Positions 8,957 through 18,670 of a stretch of 64,000 nt of DNA are shown here, in pieces; the first letter of the stretch is position 1; the number at the start of each line of letters is the position of its first letter. A program made the position numbers and the translations under genes. The stretch comes from Rhizobium sp. CB3090 (GTDB lineage Bacteria > Pseudomonadota > Alphaproteobacteria > Rhizobiales > Rhizobiaceae), in contig NZ_CP121664.1 in the NCBI RefSeq assembly GCF_029714285.1, positions 496,001 through 560,000 on the forward strand, given 5' to 3'. The notes beneath the pieces are model-generated. The model had not been told where the DNA came from. It worked only from the letters and a program-made list of their open reading frames with translations, and ran no database searches.

Positions 8957-9379
8957 AGTCGCATGCCATTATCAAGCGCAGAAGAAGAATGAAGCCGAAG
9001 AAAGGGCGTCGCATGCGTATGCAGATGAGGTGACATTCGGTGTGGCAAGTCGTTATCGCTTAACGATCTCATCCTCGCCCAGAGGTGAGTACTTGCGAGA
9101 GATTTGCAAGTTGAGGAAGAGTCATATGCTTGCTGGCGTGCGCGTAGCGCGAGGCTCTCATGGACGCCGGCGTGCCGATCGTTGCCTTGTCCGTCGAGCA
9201 GCTCCGCTCGTCGATGTCCTGTTACAACCGACCCCCTCCAATTTTTGTCTGAACCTCAACGGCCTACAGTTCATCAGGATGACTAAAGGATGACTAAAGG
9301 CGGAAGAGATCAGCGCCGACACACATGGTGTCACGTTTCCCTAAGACAGTGATCATGTAATTCAATTGTAGGTAATGTG
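8957..9379 (+). other. Long untranslated leader between nod box and nodT
   Basis: 420 bases with no convincing gene. ORFs here lack ribosome sites and read as low-complexity Lys/Arg-rich peptides. A tandem 11-base repeat ggatgactaaa (twice, about 9278-9299) lies 80 bases before nodT. The leader may be the site of a deleted nod gene, since nodT normally follows other nod genes. Confidence 0.4.
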
Positions 9380-10867
9380 ATGGTATCCATTCGTACTGCC
9401 GCCCCCGCCCTGCTGCTTCTTCTGGCAGGTTGCGTCAGCGGCCCCGATCATAACCCACCGGAAATGCCGCTCGCGGCCAAGTTCTCGGAGGGCGGTACGA
9501 AGATCAACGGCGACGTCTCGAGTTCACAATGGTGGACCGCCTTCGGCGATAGGAAGCTGAACGGCTTGGTTGAGCAGGGACTTGCAGAAAACCTCAATAT
9601 CCAGCAGGCGCTGGAACGCATCAATCAAGCGCAGGCGCAGGTCGTCTCGTCCGCAGCCGGCGGAATGCCGAGCCTCCTCGTTTCAGGCGGTCATAAGACC
9701 AGAGGCGAAAAGGGCAGCCAGCGCAACAAGAGGGAAACGGAAAATACCACCGGCGGCGACGTCACGGCTTCGTGGCTGCTTGACCTGTGGGGCCAATACC
9801 GCCGCGCCAAGGAAAGCGACAATGCATCGCTGGATGCGGCCTATTCCAACGTCGACGTGGCTCGCCTGACCTATCTGCAGGATCTGGCAAACAGCTACGT
9901 CAATGTCCGCTACTACCAGGCCCGCGTCTCGATCGCACGGGACAACCTGAAATCTCGCCGCGAAACGCTTGAACTCACCAAGTTCCAGCTCGATGCCGGC
10001 GCCGTTTCCCGCCTCGACGTCGTCCAGGCCGAAGGTCTCGTCAACTCGACGCTGTCTGAAATTCCGGGCCTCGAAATCAACTATCGTCAGGCGGTGCATC
10101 ATATCGCGACCCTGCTGAACGTACCGTCGCAGACCATCATCGCCCAGTTGCAGGGCGGCGGTAACCAGCCGGTATTCCGCGGTCGCGTCGATACGGGCGT
10201 CCCGGCTGACCTCATCCGCAACCGACCCGACATCCGTGTCGCCGAGCGTAACCTTGCTGCTGCGACCGCTCAGATCGGCGTGGCGGAAGCCCAGCTCTTT
10301 CCGACGATCACGCTCGGCGGTTCGATTTCGCCGTCCTATGTCCATACGAAGTCGAACAACGGCAGCCTGACGACGTGGTCGTTCGGCCCAAGCCTGTCGT
10401 TGCCGATCTTTGATGGCGGCGCGTTGCGCGCCAACGTGAAGAGTGCCGAATCCACCAGCCGCGAAGAGTACATCGTCTGGAAGCAGACCGTGCTGTCTGG
10501 TGTCGAACAGGTCGAAAACGCCCTGTCGGCCGTCAGCCGCGATGCCCAGACGGTTGCCGCACTGCGGGCGCAGGTGAAGTCCTATCAGGAGGCTCTCGAC
10601 CTCTCGACGGTAAGCTACAAGGACGGCGCCTCCTCGCTGCTCGACGTTCTCGATGCGCAACGTTCGGTTTCCGATGCACAGGAAAGCCTCGCCCAGGCCG
10701 TTCAGCAGAGCGCGCTCGACTATATCTCTCTGAACGTCGCGATCGGCGCCGGTTATGTTCCTGCCGAAAAGCCGACTGTTGCTGCAAGGCCGGCCACGGT
10801 CGTCAAGGTCGCTGCCGAGAATACACGGAACTTACCCGACAAATTGGCCTTGCGCATGGTCGACTGA
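9380..10867 (+). CDS. nodT: NodT-type outer-membrane efflux lipoprotein (RND outer-membrane factor)
   Basis: 495 residues from ATG 9380 (a GTG one codon earlier is also in frame). The N-terminus is a lipoprotein signal, APALLLLLAGC, with the lipobox LAGC. Two outer-membrane efflux (OEP) repeats follow: SSQWWTAFGDRKLNGLVEQG and LAENLNIQQALERINQAQAQ in the first, DLIRNRPDIRVAERNLAAAT and AQIGVAEAQLFPTITLGG in the second. This is the TolC/OprM-like NodT family, which forms the outer-membrane channel of tripartite pumps. It has its own nod box upstream and faces the nolF/nolG genes, whose products would be its periplasmic and inner-membrane partners. nodT in R. leguminosarum sits in nod operons; its cargo is not proven. 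Confidence 0.85.
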   Translation: MVSIRTAAPALLLLLAGCVSGPDHNPPEMPLAAKFSEGGTKINGDVSSSQWWTAFGDRKLNGLVEQGLAENLNIQQALERINQAQAQVVSSAAGGMPSLLVSGGHKTRGEKGSQRNKRETENTTGGDVTASWLLDLWGQYRRAKESDNASLDAAYSNVDVARLTYLQDLANSYVNVRYYQARVSIARDNLKSRRETLELTKFQLDAGAVSRLDVVQAEGLVNSTLSEIPGLEINYRQAVHHIATLLNVPSQTIIAQLQGGGNQPVFRGRVDTGVPADLIRNRPDIRVAERNLAAATAQIGVAEAQLFPTITLGGSISPSYVHTKSNNGSLTTWSFGPSLSLPIFDGGALRANVKSAESTSREEYIVWKQTVLSGVEQVENALSAVSRDAQTVAALRAQVKSYQEALDLSTVSYKDGASSLLDVLDAQRSVSDAQESLAQAVQQSALDYISLNVAIGAGYVPAEKPTVAARPATVVKVAAENTRNLPDKLALRMVD

Positions 10868-11395
10868 ATTTAGAAGCTATAGCCCCTTACTCAGCTCCAG
10901 CGCATCTGTCGCTTTTCACCATTCCCTCGACGACCAGAATTGCCTGCGGGTTCGGCAACGTTGGCTGCAGCGCGCGGTCGGTGCGACAGGGTCCACGTAC
11001 TTGGTAAAACTACCGCGGTTCGGGGGCTTTCATGGCCCCCCATGGCCCCCCATGGGCTGCGGTTCCTGAGCGTCGCGGCGGCCTGGGCTTAATTAGCGTC
11101 GTGCAACAATGAAGAGACGAGGCGACGGCAGAAGGACCGTGCCGTCATCCATGACTGGGTAATGCTTCTTTGCGGACTCTGAAAATGCTGGCGCTGTCTC
11201 CTTCCCGTAGACGTTTGTCAAACGATAGCGGCCTAGCCTAGCTTGGGCTTGACCGCGTGAAGCAAAATATCAACTCACCGACAGCGATAAGCCGGCCGAT
11301 TGGCTCAGCCACAGAGTCGATGAGTCGCGTAAAGGCCGATGGCGAGATTTGATCGACAACGAAAAGCGTATGTCAAAAAACGCCTGCAGTCCCGA
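10868..11395. other. Convergent intergenic region with a short tandem repeat
   Basis: Between the 3' ends of nodT and nolG. The only structure seen is a tandem repeat of catggcccccc (11031-11054, two full units plus a partial). No gene and no clear terminator for either transcript was found. Confidence 0.45.
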
Positions 11396-14300
11396 TCAAG
11401 GTATGGGTTCGGTGATTTTATGCTGAGATGAGATCATCTCGATGGATTTCCCCGTGTCGCCGCCGAGATCGCCCGGCAAATTACTGAACTCCGACTCTCG
11501 CCAGCAGGTCGCGTGGCGTCGAAGCGCCAGGCGACTGAACGATTTGAGCAAATTTTGCAGGTCGTCGACGAAGGTGAAGATGACCGGGATAATGATGAGG
11601 CTGAGCAGCGTCGATATCATCACGCCGCCTATCACCACAATCGCCATCGGCTGCCGGAAGCTCGAATCTCCGCCCATCAGGCTGAGCGCAGCCGGCAGCA
11701 TGCCCGAGGCCATGGCAATGGTGGTCATGACGATCGGCCGCGCCCGCTTGTGGCAGGCATCGACGAGCGCATCGAACCGGGACATGCCTTGGCGACGCGA
11801 CATGATCGCGTATTCGATGAGCAGAATGGAGTTCTTCGTCACCACGCCCATGAGCATGAGAAGGCCGATGACGGCGGGCATCGAGAAACTGGTGCCGGTT
11901 ACCACAAGCGGCACCAGCGCACCGCCGAGCGAGAGCGGCAGGGCCATCAGAAGCGTCAACGGCTGGAGGAAGTCGTGGAACAGCAGGACGAGCACGGCAT
12001 AGATGCAGAACACGCCGATCGCCATCGCGAGGGCAAAGCTCTGGAACAGCTCGGAGCTGCGCTGAAGTTCACCGTGTTCCACCAGGGTAACGCCCGGCGG
12101 CAGATGCTGGAGCGCCGGCAGCGCTTTCGCCTCGCGGTTGACGTCGCCCAGAATGCGGCCGTTGAGTTCGACGGAAACGGTGACATTGCGCATGCGGTCG
12201 ATGCGGTCGATCTCCGAAGGGCTGCCGCCGATGCGGATATCGGCGATCGATCCGAGATCGACATTGCCGTTGGTGCCGGCGACGCGCATGTTCTTGATGT
12301 CATCGAGATTGGTGCGCGTCTCAGGCGAGAAGCGGACGACGATCGGGATTTGCCGCTGCGGCAGGTTGAGCTTCGGCAGATCGGAAGAATATTCTCCGTT
12401 CGTCGCCACGCGCACGGCGCTGGCGATCGCATTCGACGTCACGCCGAGCGCTGCGGCGCGGGCAAAATCGGGCGTGATCTGAATTTCCGGCGCCTGCCTG
12501 GCTGCCGTCGATGTCACCGCGCCGATGCCCTGCAGCGTGCGCAGTTGCTCCTCCAGCGCCGTGCTTGCGCTGTCGAGCGCATTGGCGTCGTCGCTGGCAA
12601 GGGTGATATCGAGCTTGGTGCCGTTGCCGATACCGACGGCGACTCGCACGCCGGGGAGGACGGAGAGCGCCTGCCGGATATCGTTTTCGATTTCCGACTG
12701 CTTGCGGTCGCGCTCATCAATGGGCGTCAGCGTGGCGACGATCGCGGCAGACCCGACACTGCTCGAGGAGGCCTTCCGACCACCGCCAGAGGATGCCGAG
12801 CCGACAGCCGCATACACATGCGTCACGTCGGGAACCTTGCTGACGATATCTGCGGCCTTCCTGGTTGCGACGTCGGTCTGCTCGACAGTGGCGCCGGGCT
12901 GCAGGGTGAGTGTGATCTGCGTCCTTGCGTCGTCGGCGGCCGGCAAGTATCCCGTTCTTAAGAGGGGGATGGTGGCAAGCGAAAGTGCGACGACAGCGGC
13001 GGTCGTCGCCACCGTGGTCTTCCTGTGATTAAGAGCTGCCTGCGCGATCGCCATATAGGCGCGCATGATGCGGCCATCCTTCTGCTCTGACGGATGGGCC
13101 TTCAGGAAATAGGCCGCCATCATGGGGGTGAGCAGACGGGCAACCACAAGCGAGGCAACGACGGCGACTGCCGCTGTAATGCCGAATTGACGGAACAGGA
13201 GGCCCGGTATGCCACTCATGAATGCCGTCGGCAAGAAGACGGCGACCAGCGTGAAGGTGGTCGCGATGACCGCAAGGCCGATTTCGTTGGCCGCTTCCAT
13301 CGCGGCATCGATCGGCCGCTTGCCCATTTGCAGGTGGCGGGCAATGTTTTCGATCTCGACGATGGCATCGTCGACGAGGATTCCGACCACCAGCGACAAT
13401 GCCAGCAAGGTGACGACGTTCAGGCTGAAGCCTGCCAGGTACATGACCAGGAAGGTCGGGATGACCGACAAGGGCAGCGCCACGGCCGAGAGGATCGTTG
13501 CGCGCCAGTCCCGAAGGAAGAACCAGACGACGATGATTGCGAGGATCGCGCCCTCATACAGCATGTGCATCGAACCATCATAATTGTCGAGAATTGACCC
13601 GATCATGCTGTAGACTGCATGGATCTGCACATTTGGATGCGCCGCTGCGAACTTTTTCATTGCCGTGTCAATGTCGGCCGAAACACTGCTGTCGGAAAAG
13701 CCGTTCGAGCGCTTGATCTCGACCGCAATCACCGGCTTGCCGTCAAGATGGGCCATCGAAGAGCGCTCCGCGAAGCTGTCGGTAACGGATGCGACATCGT
13801 CGAGCCGGACCTGCTGCCCATTGGCGAGAGGTATAGTGAGCTCCCTCAGAGCCTCGACCGACTCTACGGCGCCGAGCGTGCGCAATGTCTGACGAGAGCC
13901 GCCGACTTCGCCGAGGCCGCCGGACGTGTCGGCTTGGACGGCCTTCAACTGCGCCGATACGGTCGCTGCCGTCACTCCGAACGATGCCATCGTCGCCGGA
14001 TCGAGATCGACATGAACCTCGCGGTCGATCCCGCCGATGCGGTTGACCTGCCCGACGCCCGGCACCGACAGCAGCGCCTTGGTCAGATCGTTGTCGACAA
14101 ACCAGGACAATTCAGTCTCGTTGAGAGCGGCCGAGCGGACGGCATAGGTGACAAGCGCGGAGCTTTGGACGGTGGCCTTCGTAACGATAGGCGTTCCCAT
14201 CTGTGCCGGCAGGTCGGCCTTGACGCTGTCGACGGCATTGCGGACCTCATTGAGGGCGGCTTCGCTGTCTTTCTCCAGCTTGAAGGAAACCTTGATCGAG

Positions 14301-14566
14301 ACGGTGCCGTCGGTGATCGTCGTGAGAATATGATCGAGATGGCTCACGGAGGTGAGACTGTCCTCGATGGTGCGGGCAACCTCCGTCTCAAGCTGCGTCG
14401 GCGCAGCGCCATCGAGCGTGGCGGTGACGCTAATGGTCGGAAGGTCCATGTCCGGAAAGTACTGGACCGCCAGCTGTTTGAATGCCCAAAGCCCGCCAAA
14501 TCCAAACATCACAAACAGCAATATCGCTGGTATCGGATTGCGGATCGAGAAGGCGGAGAAATTCAT
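11396..14566 (-). CDS. nolG: RND-family inner-membrane efflux pump, NolG-like
   Basis: 1056 residues, normal RND length. It starts MNFSAFSIRNPIPAILLFVM with the first transmembrane helix; large periplasmic loops follow TM1 and TM7. Recognisable blocks are ALSLVVGILVDDAIVEIENI in TM4 (the proton-relay aspartates) and MGVVTKNSILLIEYA in the second half. The protein couples proton entry to substrate export with a membrane-fusion protein (nolF, overlapping start/stop TGATG) and an outer-membrane channel (probably NodT). In S. meliloti nolFG lie downstream of nodM under nod box n5, as here. The C-terminal ~40 residues after the last helix are unusual and may be an altered end. Confidence 0.82.
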   Translation of the reverse strand: MNFSAFSIRNPIPAILLFVMFGFGGLWAFKQLAVQYFPDMDLPTISVTATLDGAAPTQLETEVARTIEDSLTSVSHLDHILTTITDGTVSIKVSFKLEKDSEAALNEVRNAVDSVKADLPAQMGTPIVTKATVQSSALVTYAVRSAALNETELSWFVDNDLTKALLSVPGVGQVNRIGGIDREVHVDLDPATMASFGVTAATVSAQLKAVQADTSGGLGEVGGSRQTLRTLGAVESVEALRELTIPLANGQQVRLDDVASVTDSFAERSSMAHLDGKPVIAVEIKRSNGFSDSSVSADIDTAMKKFAAAHPNVQIHAVYSMIGSILDNYDGSMHMLYEGAILAIIVVWFFLRDWRATILSAVALPLSVIPTFLVMYLAGFSLNVVTLLALSLVVGILVDDAIVEIENIARHLQMGKRPIDAAMEAANEIGLAVIATTFTLVAVFLPTAFMSGIPGLLFRQFGITAAVAVVASLVVARLLTPMMAAYFLKAHPSEQKDGRIMRAYMAIAQAALNHRKTTVATTAAVVALSLATIPLLRTGYLPAADDARTQITLTLQPGATVEQTDVATRKAADIVSKVPDVTHVYAAVGSASSGGGRKASSSSVGSAAIVATLTPIDERDRKQSEIENDIRQALSVLPGVRVAVGIGNGTKLDITLASDDANALDSASTALEEQLRTLQGIGAVTSTAARQAPEIQITPDFARAAALGVTSNAIASAVRVATNGEYSSDLPKLNLPQRQIPIVVRFSPETRTNLDDIKNMRVAGTNGNVDLGSIADIRIGGSPSEIDRIDRMRNVTVSVELNGRILGDVNREAKALPALQHLPPGVTLVEHGELQRSSELFQSFALAMAIGVFCIYAVLVLLFHDFLQPLTLLMALPLSLGGALVPLVVTGTSFSMPAVIGLLMLMGVVTKNSILLIEYAIMSRRQGMSRFDALVDACHKRARPIVMTTIAMASGMLPAALSLMGGDSSFRQPMAIVVIGGVMISTLLSLIIIPVIFTFVDDLQNLLKSFSRLALRRHATCWRESEFSNLPGDLGGDTGKSIEMISSQHKITEPIP

Positions 14567-15639
14567 CAGTTTTTCTCCGCAATCTTCACGAGGTCATTGT
14601 CCGACAGAAAGGCTCCGCCCGAGGTCACGACCTTCGACGAGGCATCTATGCCGGAGATGATTTCCACCTCGCCATTGTTGCGACGGCCGGTTTCCACGCG
14701 AACCCTGCGCACCCGGTTGTCCTCGCCTGCCGCGAAGACGTAGCTGATGCCATCCCGGAACACGATCGCCGTTTCGGGCACGGTCAGAGCCGGCGTGGTC
14801 TGCAATTCGATGTTGCCCGTGACGTAAAGGCCGGTGCGCGGACGGGCATCGGCTGGAAGCGCGACATAGACGATTGTCCGGCTCGTGTCGGTGCTGACCG
14901 AAGGCCCGACAAGCCTCACCTTGCCTTCGATGGCATGCCCGTCCGGCCCGTTGATCGCAACGCTCAAGCCTTCCGAGATGCGCGGCAGATAGCGCGCCGA
15001 TACTTCGGCCTGCCATTCGACACGCTGCTGACGGACCATGCGGAACAGCTCGGTGCCGGTTGAGACAACCGCGCCGAGGTTGGCGGAACGCGAGGTTATG
15101 AGGCCATCATCGACGGCGGTGATGGTCGTCTGCCCGAGCTTGATCTTTTCGCTGTCGAGCGCGGCTTCCTCGGATGCCAAGCTTGCCGTCGCCGTCTGCT
15201 CGTCGGCGAAATATTCAGTGATTTTCTCGTCGGAGAGAGCCCCGGAAGAGCTGAGCTGCCGCGCCCGATCCGCATTCGCCTTGGCCTTCGTCAGATTTGC
15301 CTTGGCGGTCACGACAGCCGCCTCCTGCTTGCGAAGGTCTGCCAGCACACTCTCCTGCGAAAGCCGGGCCAGCGTCTGCCCCTTCGTAACCACGGAGCCG
15401 ACATCGACCAGGACGTCGGTTATGCGCAGGCCGCTCGTCTCGGAGGCGATGATCGCTTCCTGCCACGGTTTCAGCCAGCCGCTCGCGGGAACGGTTTCCG
15501 GCCAGTCCCGTTGTGACGGTGTCGTCAGAGAGACGGTGAGAGCGGGTGCTGCGGCCTGTTCGGCCATGCTATTGGTGGAGGGAAGCTGGAGTGCTGCACA
15601 GGCAAGAACGGCGGCGAATAGGATAGACGGCTTTCTCAA
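14566..15639 (-). CDS. nolF: RND efflux membrane-fusion protein, NolF-like
   Basis: 357 residues with a Sec signal (ILFAAVLACAALQLPSTNSMA). Domain order is that of HlyD/AcrA-type adaptors: a biotinyl-lipoyl half (GWLKPWQEAIIASETSGLRI), an alpha-hairpin rich in Ala/Lys/Glu (AAVVTAKANLTKAKANADRA), the second lipoyl half (TTITAVDDGLITSRSANLGA), then beta-barrel and membrane-proximal domains. It is periplasmic and bridges NolG to the outer-membrane channel. The stop codon shares its A with the start of nolG, so translation is coupled. A 428-bp gap separates it from the flavin reductase gene upstream, so read-through from the nodM nod box may be reduced. Confidence 0.82.
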   Translation of the reverse strand: MRKPSILFAAVLACAALQLPSTNSMAEQAAAPALTVSLTTPSQRDWPETVPASGWLKPWQEAIIASETSGLRITDVLVDVGSVVTKGQTLARLSQESVLADLRKQEAAVVTAKANLTKAKANADRARQLSSSGALSDEKITEYFADEQTATASLASEEAALDSEKIKLGQTTITAVDDGLITSRSANLGAVVSTGTELFRMVRQQRVEWQAEVSARYLPRISEGLSVAINGPDGHAIEGKVRLVGPSVSTDTSRTIVYVALPADARPRTGLYVTGNIELQTTPALTVPETAIVFRDGISYVFAAGEDNRVRRVRVETGRRNNGEVEIISGIDASSKVVTSGGAFLSDNDLVKIAEKN

Positions 15640-15689
15640 ATGGCAATTCCTCGCAGTTCACGGGTATCCGCGCCTAACTGTGGCGTCAA

Positions 15690-15900
15690 AAAGCTGGAAT
15701 GTCGGCCATGGTGCAAAGTTGAAATGTCTGACGATCTCAAAGGTGACAAAACTGAACTGTTCGAAACATATTTCGGGCACCAGTGATTTCGGGCTTTCCG
15801 CCATCCAAGGCAGCATGTTTTTGTCTGCGACACCGTCACAGATCGCCAATCAGTTGCTGGATACAGCCAGGAGCGGACACGCTCGCCAACTATAAAAGGA
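15690..15900. other. Possible insertion-sequence remnant between nolF and the flavin reductase
   Basis: The stretch has repeated near-identical phrases spaced like the multiple terminal repeats of IS21-type elements: gtgcaaagttgaaatgtc (about 15709-15726) and aggtgacaaaactgaactg (about 15741-15759). No intact transposase is present in 15640-16066; the minus-strand ORFs here are short and not recognisable. Assignment to IS21 is from memory of similar ends and is weak. Confidence 0.22.
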
Positions 15901-16066
15901 CCACCTACGGCCGCGGAGAGCCTAGCCTTTTGAGGCCACTGGCACGCGATTGGATCAGCGAAAGAGAGAGCCAAAGTTGTCTGCGAGGCGTTGAGTATCC
16001 CTGAATTGCCTCGCAAGGTTCGCTTGGGACAAGAAAGCCTGTTTCGCCGACGTTTGCCGCGTCTGG

Positions 16067-16597
16067 TCATCCTATTGCGCAGGCTGCTTCCTCGACAGCC
16101 CGACCGACGCGCATGCGGACGGCCTCGGAGATCACCTCCCCGTGGGCGAAGTCCTTACGGGTGGCATAGATTGCGGTCGGCATCGCAAGTGCCTCAAAGA
16201 ACCCGAACAGAGGGCGCAACTGATGTTCGACGACAAGCGAATGACGCTCGCCACCGCCCGTCGCAGCGATGATGATAGGCTTGCCCCTCAGCGATGTTGG
16301 GTCGAGCAAATCGAAATAGTGCTTGAATAGGCCCGTGTAACTGCCCTTGTAGGTGGGTGAGCCTACGACCAGGGCGTCTGCCTCCAGCATCTGGTCTACG
16401 ACGCCGCGTGCTTGAGCGTTGAGGTCGTCCAGCCGTTTGGCTTTCAACAGGGAAAGTCCAAGGTCATCGACATCGAAGGACTGTGCCACAGCTCGCGTTT
16501 TGAGTGCCAGTTGCCCGACGATATGGTCGACGAATGTGCGCGTCGTGGACGGCCGTGTTATGTTCCCGGAGAAGCCAAATATCTTCGTTTGCGGCAT
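16067..16597 (-). CDS. NADPH-dependent FMN reductase (SsuE/MsuE type) inside the nod operon
   Basis: 176 residues from ATG 16597 (ggag six bases upstream; the upstream TTG at 16609 is rejected). Flavodoxin-like fold: first strand and FMN loop KIFGFSGNITRPSTTRTFVD, then ADALVVGSPTYKGSYTGLFK with the SPTYKGSYTG motif of the SsuE/MsuE subgroup, and PIIIAATGGGERHSLVVEHQ. The family reduces FMN with NADPH for two-component monooxygenases, often in sulfonate use. The gene lies 72 bp after nodM in the same direction, so a nod-box transcript would cover it. Such a gene between nodM and nolF is not part of the S. meliloti order I know. Its partner monooxygenase is not in the window. Confidence 0.8.
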   Translation of the reverse strand: MPQTKIFGFSGNITRPSTTRTFVDHIVGQLALKTRAVAQSFDVDDLGLSLLKAKRLDDLNAQARGVVDQMLEADALVVGSPTYKGSYTGLFKHYFDLLDPTSLRGKPIIIAATGGGERHSLVVEHQLRPLFGFFEALAMPTAIYATRKDFAHGEVISEAVRMRVGRAVEEAACAIG

Positions 16598-16668
16598 GTC
16601 GATCTCCAAATGCTCAGCAGTGATAAGTCATCTAAACTCTGTCATTCGTCCCTTACGGAAACGCCGGC

Positions 16669-18495
16669 CTATTCGACGGTGACTGATTTCGCCAGGTTGC
16701 GCGGCTGATCGACGTCAGTGCCCACAAACACGGCCGTATGATAGGCGAGCAATTGGACCGGCAGCGAAAAGATCATCGGCGAAATGATCTCGTCCACATT
16801 TGGAAGAACGATTGTTTGCATCGTGTCGAGCTTCAAGGCGCAAGCGCCCCTCTCGTCGGTGATCAAGATGATCCGTCCTCCGCGGGCCGCAACCTCCTGC
16901 ATATTGGAAACGGTCTTATCGAAAAAGCGGTCGTGCGGTGCGATCACGATAACCGGCATGTTCTTGTCGATGAGGGCTATCGGACCGTGTTTCAGTTCGC
17001 CGGCAGCATACCCTTGCGCGTGAATATAGGAAATCTCCTTTAGTTTCAGGGCGCCTTCCATGGCCAGAGGGAAGCTGGTGCCGCGGCCAAGATAGAGCAC
17101 GGCGCGGCACTTTGCCAATTCGCGCGACAGAAGCTCGATCCTTCGTTGGATGCTGTTCAGCACCTGCCCCATGACGCGCGGGATCTCGGCAAGGCGGCCG
17201 ACCAGTCTCTGTTCCTCCTTCTCCGTAAGGGTGCCACGCGCCCTGCCGGCAGCAACCGCGAGCGCAGCCAGAACGGCGAGTTGGCAGGTAAAGGCCTTTG
17301 TGGACGCAACGCCGATCTCCGGTCCAGCGAAGATCGGGAACACAGTGCCGGACTCCCGTGCTATCGTCGATTCAGGCGTGTTGACGACTGCACCGGTCTT
17401 CAGGCCGTGCTCCTTGCAATAGCGTAGGCAAGCAAGTGTATCGGCCGTCTCGCCCGATTGTGAGATGAAGAGAGCTGCCGCCCGTGGCGAGAACGGAATC
17501 TCGCGGTACCGGAATTCTGACGCGACATCGATTTCGACCGGCAGACGTGCATAGCGCTCGAACCAGTACTTGCCGATCAGCCCGGCCAAGTACGCAGTGC
17601 CACAGGCGGAGATCGCCAGGCTTTGCACGTTGGCGAAGACAGTGTCGCGCCAAACCGCGACCACCCGATTGTCGCTGAAGTTGATGTAATGGCTGAGGGT
17701 CTCGGAGATGGCCTCCGGCTGGTCGTAAATTTCCTTCTCCATGAAATGGCGATAGTTGCCCTTGTCGATCATATGGGCCGCCACCAGCGAGACCTGCCGC
17801 GGTCGCGTGACGACTTTGCCGTCGATATCGAAGATACGGACGCCGGTCTTGTCGATGATCGCCCAATCGCCGTCGATCAGGTAGGTGATCTCGTTGGTGA
17901 AAGGCGCGAGCGCAATCGCGTCCGACCCGAGGAACATCTCGCCGCTTCCGTGACCGATCGCGAGCGGCGGACCATTACGGGCAGCCATGATCGTCGAAGG
18001 GTCCTCCTCGAAGAGCAGAGCCAGCGAGTAAGCGCCTCGGACGCGCTTCAGCATCGCATGCATAGCTTCGCGCCGGCCCATGCCGTCCCGGCGAAGTCTT
18101 GCCACGAGATGCGCGATGACCTCCGTGTCGGTGTCGGTTTCGAACTCGGCGCCGGCCGCGGTCAGCTCATCCTTCAATTCGGCGAAATTCTCGATTATCC
18201 CATTGTGGACGACCGCGATGCCGTCGGTTAAATGCGGGTGGGCGTTGCGTTCCGTCGGCGCGCCATGGGTTGCCCAGCGCGTATGGGCAATGCCGATTGT
18301 GCCCGACAGAGGCAGTTCTTTCAGCTTTGCCTCGAGATTGACAAGCTTGCCCTCGCAGCGCCGGCGATGGAGCGCTCCACCGTCGATCGTCGCGACGCCT
18401 GCCGAATCGTAGCCGCGATATTCAAGGCGTTTCAACGCGTCTATTAGCCGGTCCGAAACCGGATGACGGCCGACAATACCCACAATCCCGCACAT
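16669..18495 (-). CDS. nodM: Glucosamine-fructose-6-phosphate aminotransferase, symbiotic copy (NodM)
   Basis: 608 residues from ATG 18495 (cggag spaced six bases upstream). It begins MCGIVGIVGRHPVSD, with the Cys that becomes the N-terminal nucleophile for glutamine hydrolysis. Residues ~1-220 are the class II amidotransferase domain (GIAHTRWATHGAPTERNAHP); two SIS sugar-isomerase domains follow (SACGTAYLAGLIGKYWFERY; YLGRGTSFPLAMEGALKLKE), ending DQPRNLAKSVTVE. It makes glucosamine-6-phosphate for the N-acetylglucosamine backbone of Nod factors, backing up chromosomal GlmS. The nod box 176 bp upstream, and near identity as I recall it to R. leguminosarum NodM, support nodM over glmS. A glmS copy is the alternative. 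Confidence 0.9.
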   Translation of the reverse strand: MCGIVGIVGRHPVSDRLIDALKRLEYRGYDSAGVATIDGGALHRRRCEGKLVNLEAKLKELPLSGTIGIAHTRWATHGAPTERNAHPHLTDGIAVVHNGIIENFAELKDELTAAGAEFETDTDTEVIAHLVARLRRDGMGRREAMHAMLKRVRGAYSLALLFEEDPSTIMAARNGPPLAIGHGSGEMFLGSDAIALAPFTNEITYLIDGDWAIIDKTGVRIFDIDGKVVTRPRQVSLVAAHMIDKGNYRHFMEKEIYDQPEAISETLSHYINFSDNRVVAVWRDTVFANVQSLAISACGTAYLAGLIGKYWFERYARLPVEIDVASEFRYREIPFSPRAAALFISQSGETADTLACLRYCKEHGLKTGAVVNTPESTIARESGTVFPIFAGPEIGVASTKAFTCQLAVLAALAVAAGRARGTLTEKEEQRLVGRLAEIPRVMGQVLNSIQRRIELLSRELAKCRAVLYLGRGTSFPLAMEGALKLKEISYIHAQGYAAGELKHGPIALIDKNMPVIVIAPHDRFFDKTVSNMQEVAARGGRIILITDERGACALKLDTMQTIVLPNVDEIISPMIFSLPVQLLAYHTAVFVGTDVDQPRNLAKSVTVE

Positions 18496-18670
18496 ACATT
18501 CTCCGCGTTTCTTCGCATGTCGGCCACAACGCACCCATGTAGTCCATCAGCCTGGAGTGAGCGAAGCTACATCTTGGATCGCCATGACAGTCGTCAGAGC
18601 TCCGTGGCAACATCGTCGTGCTGTCGCGCTAGATTTCGGTCATATTCAGCGCTTTCTAACGGCACTCGAC

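Noticed and set aside
8526..9293. 255-codon ORF across the nod box
   Set aside because: It runs straight through a promoter element, has no ribosome site and no protein-like composition.
11513..12961. 482-codon ORF on the + strand opposite nolG
   Set aside because: A mirror of the GC-rich codon use of nolG. The sequence is Arg/His/Asp-rich with no ribosome site or fold, and nolG is clearly coding.
13619..14743. 374-codon + strand ORF opposite nolG/nolF
   Set aside because: Antisense of real genes, with composition typical of a shadow frame.
16669..18495. Reading nodM as a housekeeping glmS
   Set aside because: The nod box upstream and nolFG downstream make the symbiotic copy far more likely; glmS of rhizobia lies next to glmU on the chromosome.
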